Source: Methylobacterium planeticum (lineage in GTDB: Bacteria; Pseudomonadota; Alphaproteobacteria; Rhizobiales; Beijerinckiaceae). From it: a DNA stretch of 64,000 nucleotides. The notes beneath the pieces are model-generated. The model saw nothing but the letters and a program-made list of their open reading frames with translations. It did not search any database and was not told the origin of the DNA. Positions 18,203 through 27,426 of this stretch are shown here, in pieces. Location: the NCBI RefSeq assembly GCF_008806345.1, contig NZ_VZZJ01000004.1, forward strand, positions 124,001 through 188,000. Direction: 5' to 3'. The position numbers were made by a program, and so were the translations under genes. How positions within the stretch are numbered: position 1 is the first letter of the stretch; the number at the start of each line of letters is the position of its first letter.

Positions 18203-19450
18203 ATGGCGGCCTGCGGCCTCGATTTCGGCACCTCGAACACGACCCTCGGCCGGATCCGGCACGGGCGCCCGGACCTCGTCGCCCTGGAGGGCGCCGACGT
18301 GACGATCCCGAGCGCGATCTTCTTCGCGCCGGGCCGGACGCCGGAGGTGGGGCGCGCGGCGATGTCGGCCTATGTCGAGGGCGTGCCGGGGCGTCTGATG
18401 CGCAGCCTGAAATCCGTGCTCGGCTCGAGCCTCCTCGAGGAGACCACTCCGGTCGGGCGCGAACGCATCCGCTTCCGGGACGTCATCGCCCGCTACCTCG
18501 CCGCCGTGAAGGCGCGGGCGGAGACGGAGGCCGGCGCGCATTTCGACACGGTGGTGCACGGGCGCCCGGTCCATTTCGTCGACGGCGATCCGGACGGCGA
18601 CCGCAAGGCCGAGGCGGCACTCGCCGAGATCGCGCGCGGCATCGGTTTCCGCCACGTCTCGTTCCAGTACGAGCCCATCGCGGCGGCCCTCGATTACGAG
18701 CAGCGCGTGCGCACCGAGGAGATCGCCCTCATCGCCGATATCGGCGGCGGCACCTCGGACTTCTCGATCGTGCGGCTCTCGCCCGAGGGGCACGCCCGCG
18801 CGGACCGGGCCGGCGACATCCTGGCCAATGACGGCGTGCGCATCGGCGGCACCGATTTCGACCGGATGCTCAGCCTCGGCACGGTGATGCCGCTGCTCGG
18901 TCTCGGCAGCCCGATGAGGCGGGCCGACCTCGCGGTGCCCAACGCCTATTTCCACGACCTCGCCACGTGGTCGAGCATCAACCGCCTGTACAATCCGAAG
19001 ACCCTGCGGGAGATCGAGGAGACCCGCCGCGACGCGAGCCGCCCCGATCTGATCGACCGGCTCTACAGGGTGGTGGAGGCCGAGCGCGGCCACAGCCTCG
19101 CCATGGCGGTGGAGGGCGCCAAGATCGAAACCTCCGAATCGGGCACGGCGCGGATCGATCTCGGCTGGATGGAGCCGGACCTCGCCGCCGAGATCGACCG
19201 GCCCCGCCTCGTCGCGCAGACCGGCGACCTCGCCCGGCGCGTGGCCGCGCGGATCGGGCGCTGCCTGGCGCAGGCGGGGATCGGGGCCGGGGACATCGAC
19301 GCCCTGTTCCTCACCGGCGGCTCGACGGGCCTGCCGCACGTGCGCGCCGCGCTCACCGCCTGCGTGCCGGGGGCGCGCGTCGTCGAGGGCGACACCTTCG
19401 GCTCCGTCGGCACCGGCCTGACCCTCGAGGCGGCGCGCCGGGCGGCCTGA
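18203..19450 (+). CDS. Hsp70-family protein, YegD-like
   Basis: Codes for 415 residues. The actin-like ATPase fold is visible: phosphate 1 CGLDFGTSNTTLG, phosphate 2 ALIADIGGGTSDFSIV, and adenosine motif LFLTGGSTGLPHVRAAL. It lacks the substrate-binding domain of DnaK and matches the short YegD-type putative chaperone. The substrate and partner are unknown. It sits between rarA and the RluC-type gene, 292 bp after rarA. The start ATG at 18203 fits the family (MAACGLDFGTSN). Confidence 0.88.
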   Translation: MAACGLDFGTSNTTLGRIRHGRPDLVALEGADVTIPSAIFFAPGRTPEVGRAAMSAYVEGVPGRLMRSLKSVLGSSLLEETTPVGRERIRFRDVIARYLAAVKARAETEAGAHFDTVVHGRPVHFVDGDPDGDRKAEAALAEIARGIGFRHVSFQYEPIAAALDYEQRVRTEEIALIADIGGGTSDFSIVRLSPEGHARADRAGDILANDGVRIGGTDFDRMLSLGTVMPLLGLGSPMRRADLAVPNAYFHDLATWSSINRLYNPKTLREIEETRRDASRPDLIDRLYRVVEAERGHSLAMAVEGAKIETSESGTARIDLGWMEPDLAAEIDRPRLVAQTGDLARRVAARIGRCLAQAGIGAGDIDALFLTGGSTGLPHVRAALTACVPGARVVEGDTFGSVGTGLTLEAARRAA

Positions 19451-19522
19451 GCCCGCGCATGCCGGGCAGCCATCCGCCCCGGGCGAATTGTCGCCGGGGC
19501 GGGCGGGTGCTAGCAGCGAGCC

Positions 19523-20959
19523 ATGACCAGCAAGCCTCCACATCGCGGCGGATCGAAGGGCGGATCCCGGCCGCCCGGCCCGGGCGGGAAGCCTGGGGGC
19601 CGCGGCGCGCGGCCGGGCGGGGCGGGCAAGCCCAGGTTCGGCTCGGGAGCCCGCCCGGAGCGCGCCCGCACCGGGCCGCGTACCAGCGCCCTCGAGGCGG
19701 CGCAGCGCGCGGCGCGGATCCGCGGCGACGACGGCGCCGAGCGCGCGCCCTGGGAGCGCGGCGACACGGCCGCGGACGCTCCGCCGGCCCGTCCCCCGCG
19801 CAGCCGCACGGCGAAGCCCCCGGCCGCCGGACCCTCGGGGTCGAGGCCCGCGAGCCGGCGCGCGGAGGAGGGCGGTGCCCGCCGGGCCCCCTCGCGGGAG
19901 CCGGCGCCGACCGAGGGCCCGACCCGGCGCCAGCAGCGCGCGGCAGCCTCCGCCACCCTCGCCAGCGGAGTGCAGACCCTGACGGTCGAGGCGGACGAAG
20001 CCGGCATGCGCATCGACCGCTTCCTCACCGCCCGCTTCCCGCAGCTGCCCTTCGCCCGGGTGCAGAGCATCGTGCGCAAGGGGGAGCTGCGCGTCGACGG
20101 CAAGCGCGCCAAGCCGAACGACCGGCTCGAGCCCGGCATGAACGTGCGGGTCCCCCCGCTCAAGCTCGACCAGCCGACGGAGCGCCCCCGGAACACCGCC
20201 CGGGAGGCGGGCGATGCCGAGTTCCTGCGCGCGCTGATCCTTTACGAGGACGCCGACATGATGGTGCTGAACAAGCCCTTCGGCCTCGCCGTCCAGGGGG
20301 GCTCCGGCACGGTGCGCCACGTGGACGGCCTGCTCGAGGCCCTGACCGGGCCGGACGGCCAGAAGCCGCGCCTCGTCCACCGCCTCGACAAGGATACGGC
20401 CGGCTGCCTGATCGTGGCCAAGACCCGGCTCGCCGCCGCGACCCTGGCCAAGAGCTTCCGTTCGCGCGCCGCGCGCAAGATCTACTGGGCGCTGACGGCC
20501 GGCGTGCCGCGGGTGCGCCAGGGCCGCGTCTCGACCTACCTCGCCAAGGAGGAGCCGACGGATGCGGATGCGCGGATGCGCGTCGCCAAGCACGGCGAGG
20601 AGGGCGCGAGCCACGCGCTGACCTATTACGCCATGGTCGACCAGGTGGCGCAGAAGCTGTCCTGGCTCTCGTTCAAGCCCGTGACGGGCCGGACGCACCA
20701 GCTCCGCGCCCACGCGGCCCATATCGGCCACCCGATCGTCGGCGACCCCAAATACTTCTCGGTGGAGAACTGGGAATTGCCCGGCGGCATCCAGAACCGG
20801 CTGCACCTCCTCGCCCGCCGGATCGTGATCCCGCATCCGCGCACGGGCCAGCCCATCGACGTGACGGCGCCTCTGCCGCCCCACATGGCGCAGAGCTGGA
20901 ACCTCCTCGGCTTCGACGCCACCCGCTACGACCCGATCGTCGACGCGCCGGAAGCCTGA
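19523..20959 (+). CDS. rluC: RluA-family 23S rRNA pseudouridine synthase with long disordered N-terminus
   Basis: Codes for 478 residues, about 150 more than E. coli RluC. Residues 1-150 are Arg, Pro, Gly and Ala-rich and probably disordered. Residues 155-215 are an S4 RNA-binding domain (MRIDRFLTARFPQLPFARVQ). The catalytic motif is HRLDKDTAG with Asp289. The end of the domain shows PVTGRTHQLRAHAAHIGHPIVGD. The enzyme likely isomerises uridines in 23S rRNA. Naming it RluC rests on gene order (rarA, rlu, HAD, ATP12). The basic N-terminal tail may aid RNA binding. Confidence 0.87.
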   Translation: MTSKPPHRGGSKGGSRPPGPGGKPGGRGARPGGAGKPRFGSGARPERARTGPRTSALEAAQRAARIRGDDGAERAPWERGDTAADAPPARPPRSRTAKPPAAGPSGSRPASRRAEEGGARRAPSREPAPTEGPTRRQQRAAASATLASGVQTLTVEADEAGMRIDRFLTARFPQLPFARVQSIVRKGELRVDGKRAKPNDRLEPGMNVRVPPLKLDQPTERPRNTAREAGDAEFLRALILYEDADMMVLNKPFGLAVQGGSGTVRHVDGLLEALTGPDGQKPRLVHRLDKDTAGCLIVAKTRLAAATLAKSFRSRAARKIYWALTAGVPRVRQGRVSTYLAKEEPTDADARMRVAKHGEEGASHALTYYAMVDQVAQKLSWLSFKPVTGRTHQLRAHAAHIGHPIVGDPKYFSVENWELPGGIQNRLHLLARRIVIPHPRTGQPIDVTAPLPPHMAQSWNLLGFDATRYDPIVDAPEA

Positions 20960-20992
20960 CGACGCATGCCGCACGCGTGACCGCGCGGCGCC

Positions 20993-21020
20993 TTGGCAAG
21001 ACGGGCGCACGCCTTATTCT
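20993..21020 (+). promoter_or_regulatory. Candidate promoter for the secreted Arg/Pro/Gln-rich protein
   Basis: TTGGCA (20993-20998) and TATTCT (21015-21020) are 16 bp apart, 58 bp upstream of the ATG at 21079. This is a plausible sigma-70-type pair with three mismatches in total. Confidence 0.35.
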
Positions 21021-21078
21021 CAGCCCGGCGCGCGTGGCGCCCGGCGCGACAGACCGTGATTCAGCGAGACCCGATCCC

Positions 21079-21528
21079 ATGAAGCTTGCGACGCTGGCCT
21101 GCCTCACCGTCCTGAGCCTCGTCGGATCGGCGGCGCCACGGGTCGCCGTGGCCGCGCAGCCGACCCTGCAGCCGTCGGCGGCGCCCGCGCGGTCCGCCCC
21201 CCAGCAGACCCCAGCACCGCAGCCGGCGGCCCAGAATGCCGCCAAGCCCGCCCAGGCCCCGCGGGCCGGGGAGCGTCGCCGACGCAACTCGTACGCGTAT
21301 TGCAATCGCAACTCGCAGCAGCGGGGCCTGCGCGGCGGGGCCCGGCGGCGCTTCCTGATTCGCTGCCGCCTCGGCTACGAGCGCAACCGGGCGCCCTCGG
21401 CGACCCAGCCCGCCCAGCAGCAGACGCCGCCGCCGCAGGGGGCGGCTCCGCAGGGCAGCGCAGCCCCGAATCCCGGCCAGCCCCCGACGCAGCAGCCCGC
21501 CGCTGCGCCGCCGGCGCGCCGACCGTGA
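21079..21528 (+). CDS. Secreted Pro/Gln/Ala-rich hypothetical protein
   Basis: Codes for 149 residues. A signal peptide (MKLATLACLTVLSLVGSA... ending AVAAQ) is followed by a Pro/Ala/Gln-rich segment. Next is a basic core with two Cys (RNSYAYCNRNSQQRGLRGG, then FLIRCRLGYERN), which may form a disulfide. The tail is again Pro/Gln-rich. I do not recognise a named family. The frame reads open far upstream because of high GC, but the signal peptide and spacing support the ATG at 21079. It ends 22 bp before the HAD gene. Confidence 0.65.
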   Translation: MKLATLACLTVLSLVGSAAPRVAVAAQPTLQPSAAPARSAPQQTPAPQPAAQNAAKPAQAPRAGERRRRNSYAYCNRNSQQRGLRGGARRRFLIRCRLGYERNRAPSATQPAQQQTPPPQGAAPQGSAAPNPGQPPTQQPAAAPPARRP

Positions 21529-21550
21529 GGCGGCTCCGCCGCGCGCGGCC

Positions 21551-22249
21551 GTGAAGCTCGTTGTCTTCGACGTCGATGGGACCCTCGTCGACAGCCAGCA
21601 CCTCATCGTGGCCGCGCAGGGCACGGCCTTCGCCGAGCACGGGCTCGCGCCGCCGAGCCGTACGGTGGCGCTCTCGGTCGTCGGCCTGTCGCTGCCGCAG
21701 GCGTTCCGGCGCCTCGTCGGCGAGGACGGGCCGATCGCGACGCTCTCGGAGAGCTACAAGCGCGCCTTCAACGCGCTCCGCCTCGACCCGAACTACGAGG
21801 AGCCCCTGTTCCCGGGCATGTCCGATCTCATCGTGCGGCTTCACGCGCGCGACGACATCCGCCTCGGGATCGCCACGGGCAAGTCGCGGCGCGGCGTCGA
21901 CCACCTGATCGCCGCCAACGGCTGGGAGGGCTGGTTCTCCACCACGCAGACCGCCGACGACGCGCCCTCGAAGCCGGACCCGGCGATGCTGCTGCAGGCC
22001 ATGGCGGAGACCGGGATCGGCCCCGACCGCACCGTGATGATCGGCGATACCAGCTTCGACATGGCGATGGCGGTGAGCGCAGGCGCGGCGGCGATCGGGG
22101 TCGCCTGGGGCTATCATCCGCCCGGCGCCCTGTTCGGCGCGGGCGCCGTCACGGTGGTGGAGACGGCCGCGGCCCTCGGCGACCTGTTCTCCGGGCCGCT
22201 CGCTAAGCCCGAGGCCGCGCCCCTCGCCGACGACCTAAGGCAAGGCTGA
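21551..22249 (+). CDS. HAD-superfamily phosphatase, phosphoglycolate-phosphatase-like
   Basis: Codes for 232 residues from a GTG start. Motif I is VFDVDGTLVDSQ, with both catalytic Asp. Motif II and III are seen in LGIATGKSRRGVDHLI, SKPDPAML and MIGDTSFDMAMAVSAGA. A helical cap is inserted after motif I. Substrate is unknown; family members hydrolyse phosphoglycolate or small sugar phosphates. It precedes the ATP12 gene by 27 bp, the same order as in other alphaproteobacteria, and is likely part of the rluC-to-ATP12 transcription unit. Confidence 0.9.
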   Translation: MKLVVFDVDGTLVDSQHLIVAAQGTAFAEHGLAPPSRTVALSVVGLSLPQAFRRLVGEDGPIATLSESYKRAFNALRLDPNYEEPLFPGMSDLIVRLHARDDIRLGIATGKSRRGVDHLIAANGWEGWFSTTQTADDAPSKPDPAMLLQAMAETGIGPDRTVMIGDTSFDMAMAVSAGAAAIGVAWGYHPPGALFGAGAVTVVETAAALGDLFSGPLAKPEAAPLADDLRQG

Positions 22250-22276
22250 CGCGCCGCCCTCGCAGGATGGGCCGGG

Positions 22277-23089
22277 ATGCATTATCTCGGCGCCATGAGC
22301 GACGACGTTACCAAGGACTGGCTCGGCGAGCCCTCCGAAGCCCAAAAGCCCGACCCCCTCCGGGCCGCGCGCAGCCACGGCAAGCCGGTCCTGCCGAAGC
22401 GCTTCTACAAGGAGGCCGGCTTCGCCGAAGGGACGGAGGGCTTCCGCCTCACCCTCGACGGCCGCCAGGCCAACACGCCGGCCCGCAACCCCCTGGCGGT
22501 TCCGACCCGCGGCCTCGCCGGAATCCTGGCAGCCGAATGGGGGGCGCAGGGCGCGGCGATCGATCCCGCGCAGATGCCGGTGACCCGCCTCGTCAACACC
22601 GCGATCGACGGCGTCGCCCCCCGCCGCGAGGCGGTGGTGGAGGATCTCGCGGCCTACGCGGGCACCGACCTCGTCGCCTACCGGGCCGCCTCGCCCGAGC
22701 GCCTCGTCGCCGCGCAGGGCGAGGCCTGGGACCCCGTGCTCGACTGGGCCCGCGAGTCCTTCCGTGCCCGCCTGATCCTCAGCGAGGGCGTGATGCACGT
22801 GACCCAGCCCGAGGAGACCGTGCGGGCCCTGCGCGACGCCATCGCGGCGGCCGAGGGGCCGTTCCGGCTGGCCGCCCTCCACACCATGACAACGCTGACG
22901 GGCTCGCTCCTGATCGCGCTGGCGGTACTGCACGGGCGCCTCGACCCGGAGGCGGCCTGGGCCGCCGCGCACGTGGACGAGACCTACCAGGCGAGCGTCT
23001 GGGGCCGGGATGCCGAGGCCGAGGCGCGCCTCGCCCTGCGCAAGGCCGAGTTCGAGGCCGCCGCACGCGTGGCGGCGCTCGCCGGATAA
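22277..23089 (+). CDS. ATP12-family F1-ATPase assembly chaperone
   Basis: Codes for 270 residues; a second ATG at 22295 would give 264. The centre carries the ATP12 pattern: [58 protein letters not shown], and [20 protein letters not shown]12 holds the F1 alpha subunit during assembly of ATP synthase, best known in mitochondria and shared by alphaproteobacteria. It ends 131 bp before pccB, which has its own upstream region. Confidence 0.92.
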   Translation: MHYLGAMSDDVTKDWLGEPSEAQKPDPLRAARSHGKPVLPKRFYKEAGFAEGTEGFRLTLDGRQANTPARNPLAVPTRGLAGILAAEWGAQGAAIDPAQMPVTRLVNTAIDGVAPRREAVVEDLAAYAGTDLVAYRAASPERLVAAQGEAWDPVLDWARESFRARLILSEGVMHVTQPEETVRALRDAIAAAEGPFRLAALHTMTTLTGSLLIALAVLHGRLDPEAAWAAAHVDETYQASVWGRDAEAEARLALRKAEFEAAARVAALAG

Positions 23090-23219
23090 GGTGCGGGGGC
23101 GGGGCGCGAACAGCGTTTTCGCCGACGAAACTCTCGTGCTAAGGGGCCTGATCCCGGCAACCGCCAAGCCCGCGGTTTGCGGAAATTCTGTATTCAATTC
23201 AGTCCGAGGCCGTGACTTC

Positions 23220-24752
23220 ATGAAGGATATTCTCGAAAAGCTCGAGGATCGGCGCGCGCAGGCCCGTCTCGGCGGCGGCGAGAACCGCGTCGTCGCCCAG
23301 CACAAGCGCGGCAAGCTCACGGCGCGCGAGCGCATCGAACTCCTGCTCGACCACGGGTCGTTTGAGGAATTCGACATGTTCGTGCAGCACCGCTCAAGCG
23401 ATTTCGGGATGGAGAAGCAGAAGATCCCGGGCGACGGCGTCGTCACGGGCTGGGGCACCATCAACGGGCGCACCGTCTTCCTGTTCTCGAAGGACTTCAC
23501 GGTGTTCGGCGGCTCGCTCTCCGAGGCGCACGCGCAGAAGATCGTCAAGGTCCAGGACATGGCGCTGAAGATGCGCGCGCCGATCATCGGCATCTTCGAT
23601 GCCGGCGGGGCCCGGATCCAGGAGGGCGTGGCGGCGCTCGGCGGCTACGGCGAGGTGTTCAAGCGCAACGTCGCGGCGTCCGGCGTCATTCCGCAGATCT
23701 CCGTGATCATGGGGCCGTGCGCGGGCGGCGACGTCTACTCGCCGGCGATGACCGACTTCATCTTCATGGTGCGCGACACGAGCTACATGTTCGTGACCGG
23801 GCCCGACGTGGTGAAGACCGTCACCAACGAGGTGGTCACCGCGGAGGAACTCGGCGGCGCCAAGGTCCACACCTCGAAATCCTCGATCGCCGACGGCTCC
23901 TTCGAGAACGACGTCGAGGCGATCCTGCAGATCCGCCGCCTCCTCGACTTCCTGCCCGCCAACAACATCGACGGCGTGCCGGAGATCGAGAGCTTCGACG
24001 ACGTCAACCGGCTCGACAAGGGCCTCGACACCCTGATTCCCGACAACCCGAACAAGCCCTACGACATGGGCGAGTTGATCCGCCGGGTGACGGACGAGGG
24101 CGACTTCTTCGAGATCCAGGCGGCCTACGCCCGCAACATCATCACGGGCTTCGGCCGGATCGAGGGCCGGACCGTCGGCTTCGTGGCGAACCAGCCCCTG
24201 GTGCTCGCCGGCGTGCTCGATTCGGACGCGTCCCGGAAGGCCGCCCGCTTCGTGCGCTTCTGCGATGCCTTCTCGATCCCGATCGTCACCTTCGTGGACG
24301 TGCCGGGCTTCCTGCCCGGGACCGCGCAGGAATATGGCGGCCTGATCAAGCACGGCGCCAAGCTCCTGTTCGCCTACAGCCAGGCGACGGTTCCCCTCGT
24401 CACCATCATCACCCGCAAGGCGTTCGGCGGCGCCTACGACGTGATGGCCTCCAAGCATGTCGGCGCCGACCTCAACTACGCCTGGCCGACGGCCCAGATC
24501 GCCGTGATGGGTGCCAAGGGCGCGGTCGAGATCATCTTCCGTTCCGAGATCGGCGATGCGGAGAAGATCGCGGCGCGCACGAGCGAGTACGAGGACCGCT
24601 TCCTCTCGCCCTTCGTGGCCGCCGAGCGCGGCTACATCGACGAGGTGATCATGCCCCACTCGACCCGCAAGCGGATCGCGCGGGCGCTCGGCATGCTGCG
24701 CACCAAGGAGATGGAGCAGCCCTGGAAAAAGCACGACAACATCCCGCTCTGA
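23220..24752 (+). CDS. pccB: Propionyl-CoA carboxylase beta subunit
   Basis: The ATG at 23220, with GAGG about 10 bp upstream, gives 510 residues and the expected [12 protein letters not shown] start; upstream codons in frame are not needed. Carboxyltransferase landmarks include [18 protein letters not shown] reduced to [28 protein letters not shown], and [17 protein letters not shown]. It works with biotinylated PccA to convert propionyl-CoA into methylmalonyl-CoA, a step in propionate use and in the ethylmalonyl-CoA pathway together with Mcd. The alpha subunit is not in the window. A GC hairpin follows. Confidence 0.95.
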   Translation: MKDILEKLEDRRAQARLGGGENRVVAQHKRGKLTARERIELLLDHGSFEEFDMFVQHRSSDFGMEKQKIPGDGVVTGWGTINGRTVFLFSKDFTVFGGSLSEAHAQKIVKVQDMALKMRAPIIGIFDAGGARIQEGVAALGGYGEVFKRNVAASGVIPQISVIMGPCAGGDVYSPAMTDFIFMVRDTSYMFVTGPDVVKTVTNEVVTAEELGGAKVHTSKSSIADGSFENDVEAILQIRRLLDFLPANNIDGVPEIESFDDVNRLDKGLDTLIPDNPNKPYDMGELIRRVTDEGDFFEIQAAYARNIITGFGRIEGRTVGFVANQPLVLAGVLDSDASRKAARFVRFCDAFSIPIVTFVDVPGFLPGTAQEYGGLIKHGAKLLFAYSQATVPLVTIITRKAFGGAYDVMASKHVGADLNYAWPTAQIAVMGAKGAVEIIFRSEIGDAEKIAARTSEYEDRFLSPFVAAERGYIDEVIMPHSTRKRIARALGMLRTKEMEQPWKKHDNIPL

Positions 24753-24780
24753 GCGGGACGCGACGCCGGCATCGGCGAGA

Positions 24781-24804
24781 GGCCGCGCATGGTCTTGCGC
24801 GGCC
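24781..24804. terminator. GC hairpin between convergent pccB and the TonB-C-like gene
   Basis: GGCCGCGC (24781-24788) pairs with GCGCGGCC (24797-24804) around an 8-base loop, 28 bp after the pccB stop and 18 bp before the convergent gene end. No T run. Confidence 0.45.
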
Positions 24805-24822
24805 CGACTCGGCGCGGCCTTC

Positions 24823-25389
24823 CTACCGGGGCGCGAAGATCGTGATGTTGGAGTTGATCTGGTAGGCGGCGGCCGGCTCCGTGTTGACGAAGCGCAGGCG
24901 CACCGGGCTCTCGCCGAGGGCCGCGCCGAAGCTCGGCGTCACGGCGATCGGGAAGCAGCGGTCGAGGGCGTCGACGGCCGCCCGCTCGTAGGCCTCGCGG
25001 GCGTCCCGGTCCCCTTCGAGGCTGCGGGCGGTGACGAGCGGCTTGCCGCGCAGCGCCCCCGTCTTCGTCAGTCCGAACCGGAACGCGATGGTCGAGCCCT
25101 CGGTGCCCGCCGGAACCTGCCAGCACGCGGCCAGGGCCTTGCGCATCTCCGCCCAATTGTTGATGGGGCTCCGCGCCGCGGCCGGCGCCGTCTCGGGCTT
25201 CTGCGGCTCCCCGCCGGGACTGCTTTGTGCGGTGGTCTCCCGGGCCTCCCCGGACACCGGGCCGAGCGCCACTGACAGGAGTGCCAGGAGCAAGGTTGCC
25301 GGGAGCAGCGCCGTCTTGAGCCGCGCGAGCGGCGAGACGGCGGGCGACGGCGGAATCAGCTCTTCTCGCTGTGCTCTGAGACCGCGCAT
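24823..25389 (-). CDS. Membrane-anchored protein with TonB/TolA-like C-terminal domain
   Basis: The ATG at 25389 gives 188 residues; the longer upstream frame has shadow-like composition. One hydrophobic anchor (residues 28-48) is followed by a Pro/Ala/Glu linker and a domain beginning NNWAEMRKALAACWQVPAGTEG. That resembles the TolA/TonB C-terminal fold (CW..P..., then IAFRFGLTKTGALRGKPLV). Two Cys (in AACWQ and DRCFP) could pair. It overlaps the preceding gene on this strand by 34 bp. A role in envelope energy transduction is possible but not shown. Confidence 0.65.
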   Translation of the reverse strand: MRGLRAQREELIPPSPAVSPLARLKTALLPATLLLALLSVALGPVSGEARETTAQSSPGGEPQKPETAPAAARSPINNWAEMRKALAACWQVPAGTEGSTIAFRFGLTKTGALRGKPLVTARSLEGDRDAREAYERAAVDALDRCFPIAVTPSFGAALGESPVRLRFVNTEPAAAYQINSNITIFAPR

Positions 25390-25796
25390 AGGGTGAGGGG
25401 CCCTTTCCCCGAATTCGTGACCGAGCAGGTGATGCGGGCGCCGCCCGCATCGACGTTGCTGTGGCGCAGGCGTGCGGCCGCATCCCGGGCGGCGTGGGCG
25501 GCCTTCTCGATCGTCGCCGCGTCGATCCCCGTCACGACGTGGCCGGCCCGGCCGAACAGCCGGTAGTAGGAATCCGGCGGCGTCTCGCCGCGGAACTGCG
25601 CGCCGACCGAGGAGGGCTCGCCGCAGGCGAGGGTCAGCGAGGTGTCGGATGCGAGGGAGAAGTTCGCGAAGTCGAGGCTGCGGTTGCCGACCTCCGCCCG
25701 GGTCTCGGCCGCGACCCGGTCGATCAGGTCGCCGCAGGGATCCGCGAGCGCCGGCGTGGCTGTCGTCAGGAGGATGGCCGTCAGGATCGTGCGCAT
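25356..25796 (-). CDS. Periplasmic hypothetical protein
   Basis: Codes for 146 residues with a signal peptide (MRTILTAILLTTATPALA, cleavage before DPC). Four Cys occur (CGDLI, LACGE, ITCSV, LCAVS), enough for two disulfides. No family is recognised. Its 3' end overlaps the start of the TonB-C-like gene by 34 bp, so the two are probably translated from one message and may act together in the periplasm. Confidence 0.65.
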   Translation of the reverse strand: MRTILTAILLTTATPALADPCGDLIDRVAAETRAEVGNRSLDFANFSLASDTSLTLACGEPSSVGAQFRGETPPDSYYRLFGRAGHVVTGIDAATIEKAAHAARDAAARLRHSNVDAGGARITCSVTNSGKGPLTLCAVSEHSEKS

Positions 25797-25867
25797 GCCG
25801 GCAAGCTAGCGCGCCTCGCGGCAAGGACCATGCGCACGCGGGCGGACATCGCGCCGCGCCGGGCGCC

Positions 25868-26803
25868 TCAGGCCGGGCGATCGGGGCCCGCGGCCAGTCG
25901 CGGCGGCGCGCCGAGCTCCAGCAGCACGATCTCGGGGGGGACACCGAAGCGCACCGGCACCCGGCTGACGCCGAAGCCGCCGGACACGATCATATGGCGC
26001 CCGTCCTTGACGATATGCCCATAGGCGAAGTCGTTGGCGCGTCGCGAGGGGATCACCGGCGAGTACCCGAAGATGCGGATCTGCCCTCCGTGGGTGTGGC
26101 CCGCCAGCGTCAGGCTGACGCGGTCCGGCACCCGCAGGAAGATGTCGGGCTCGTGCACCATGAGCAGCACGGGGGCGTCGTCCGCGACCTTGGCGAGGGT
26201 GCCGGGCAGGTCGTCGCGGCCCCGGTGGTCGCCCCAGAGGACGAAGGGCTCCTGGTCGCCCAGGCCAGCGACCCAGAACGGCAACCCGTCCTTGGTCAGC
26301 CGCAGGACGTCGTTCTCCATCACCGGGATGCCGACGGCTTCGAGCTCGCGCTGCGCCTCGCAGGGGCCGCTGCGGGTGCGCTGGGCTACCCGGTCGTCCC
26401 ACCAATCGTGGTTGCCGAGGATCGCGTGCACGCCGAGCGGAGCCTTGAGGGGCCGCACCACCCGGGCGAAGTCCGAGAGGGGCACGCGCCGGCGCACGAC
26501 GCTCGGCCCCCCGGGATAGTCCCCGAGCATCAGGATCAGGTCGGGCCGGAGCGCGTTCGTGGTGTCGACGATCTCGGCGATGCGGTCGAGGGGCATGTAG
26601 GGCTCGCCGACATGGAAATCGGCGAGCACGGCCACGCGCAGCGAGAGGCCGGGCGTCCAACCGGGCAGCGCAGGGGCGTAGCGCGTCACCACGAGGCGGT
26701 GCAGCGGCTCGATGTCGAAGGCGTAGACGCCCGTCGAGACTGCGAGCGCCCCCGCACCGCCGAGCCCGGCCAGGAACTGCCGACGGCTCGGCAGAATCAG
26801 CAT
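25868..26803 (-). CDS. Tat-exported metallophosphoesterase
   Basis: The ATG at 26803 with GGGGGA upstream gives 311 residues and puts a Tat signal (PSRRQFLAGLGGAGALA) right at the N-terminus; a start at 26839 would add 12 residues. Metal-binding motifs are ADFHVGEP, LMLGDYPGG, ILGNHDWWDD, MVHEPD and LAGHTHGGQ, the calcineurin-like set seen in YkuE/YaeI-type phosphoesterases. YkuE-like proteins act outside the cytoplasm, possibly on lipid or other phosphodiesters. In ILMLGDYPGG the usual GDY/F is kept. It is 71 bp upstream of the periplasmic protein gene on the same strand. Confidence 0.88.
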   Translation of the reverse strand: MLILPSRRQFLAGLGGAGALAVSTGVYAFDIEPLHRLVVTRYAPALPGWTPGLSLRVAVLADFHVGEPYMPLDRIAEIVDTTNALRPDLILMLGDYPGGPSVVRRRVPLSDFARVVRPLKAPLGVHAILGNHDWWDDRVAQRTRSGPCEAQRELEAVGIPVMENDVLRLTKDGLPFWVAGLGDQEPFVLWGDHRGRDDLPGTLAKVADDAPVLLMVHEPDIFLRVPDRVSLTLAGHTHGGQIRIFGYSPVIPSRRANDFAYGHIVKDGRHMIVSGGFGVSRVPVRFGVPPEIVLLELGAPPRLAAGPDRPA

Positions 26804-26964
26804 GCGATGGTCCCCCTGGGCGCCGGATCGGAGATGCATGCCGTGACCGCCGAGTATGACGGTTTGACGGCGCGCCTGCGGGGTGGCTCCGCCCGGAGCT
26901 TAGGCACGATGCCTCAGCCGATCCTTGAACCGGTGCGGCGGGATCGCGAGCGGGAGGATGCGCG

Positions 26965-27180
26965 TCAGAGGACGGGCGCGTCCTCGTGCAGCAATTCCAG
27001 GATGCCGCGCCGCTCGCCCGCCCGGGTCTCGCGCTTCTGGATGGCGGGGGCCTTCATCCGGACTGCGGCGGCGAGCGCCGGCAGGGCGACGGGGCGGAAA
27101 TGCTCGCGATCCTGACCCAGATCCGTGTGACGGCGTCCGGTGTCGGTCGCCGCGGCCGGGGTCTCGCTGGAGGGGTACAT
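26965..27180 (-). CDS. Small hypothetical protein, 71 residues
   Basis: ATG at 27180 with AGGA 11-14 bp upstream. The codons are strongly biased to G/C in the third position, as in neighbouring real genes. The sequence begins MYPSSETPAAATDTGRR and ends LLHEDAPVL, and it is polar with a basic middle (MKAPAIQKRETRAGER). No family recognised. The frame extends upstream to 27249, but codon choice is poorer there. The 246 bp upstream, to the aminotransferase end, hold no other gene and contain an AT-richer patch at about 27330-27370. Confidence 0.5.
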   Translation of the reverse strand: MYPSSETPAAATDTGRRHTDLGQDREHFRPVALPALAAAVRMKAPAIQKRETRAGERRGILELLHEDAPVL

Positions 27181-27426
27181 GGGAGGTGTCCTGTCTGATG
27201 ACCTGGGACGGCCGGAGCTCGGCCTGAGGGAATGTCCAGCCGCGATCACGATGCGGCCCGCGGGAGAGCGGGACCTCAGAGCACAAAGTCCCGTCCGCCC
27301 GTCCCATATTTGCGGTCGATCAAGCTGAACGCCGGATTAAGAAATCGGCAAAGCTTACTATTTTGCCGCGAAGTGTCGGAAACCGCTCGACTGCATTTCG
27401 CGGCCGGGCGATCCGCCCGGCGCGAT

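Noticed and set aside
18122..21010. A 962-residue open frame on the minus strand, opposite the Hsp70 and RluC genes
   Set aside because: It is low-complexity in His, Arg, Gly and Ala, has no motif, and runs antisense to two clear genes; long shadow frames are expected at this GC content.
25472..27115. A 547-residue plus-strand frame opposite the metallophosphatase
   Set aside because: No domain is visible, and the minus strand has signal peptide and metal motifs in order.
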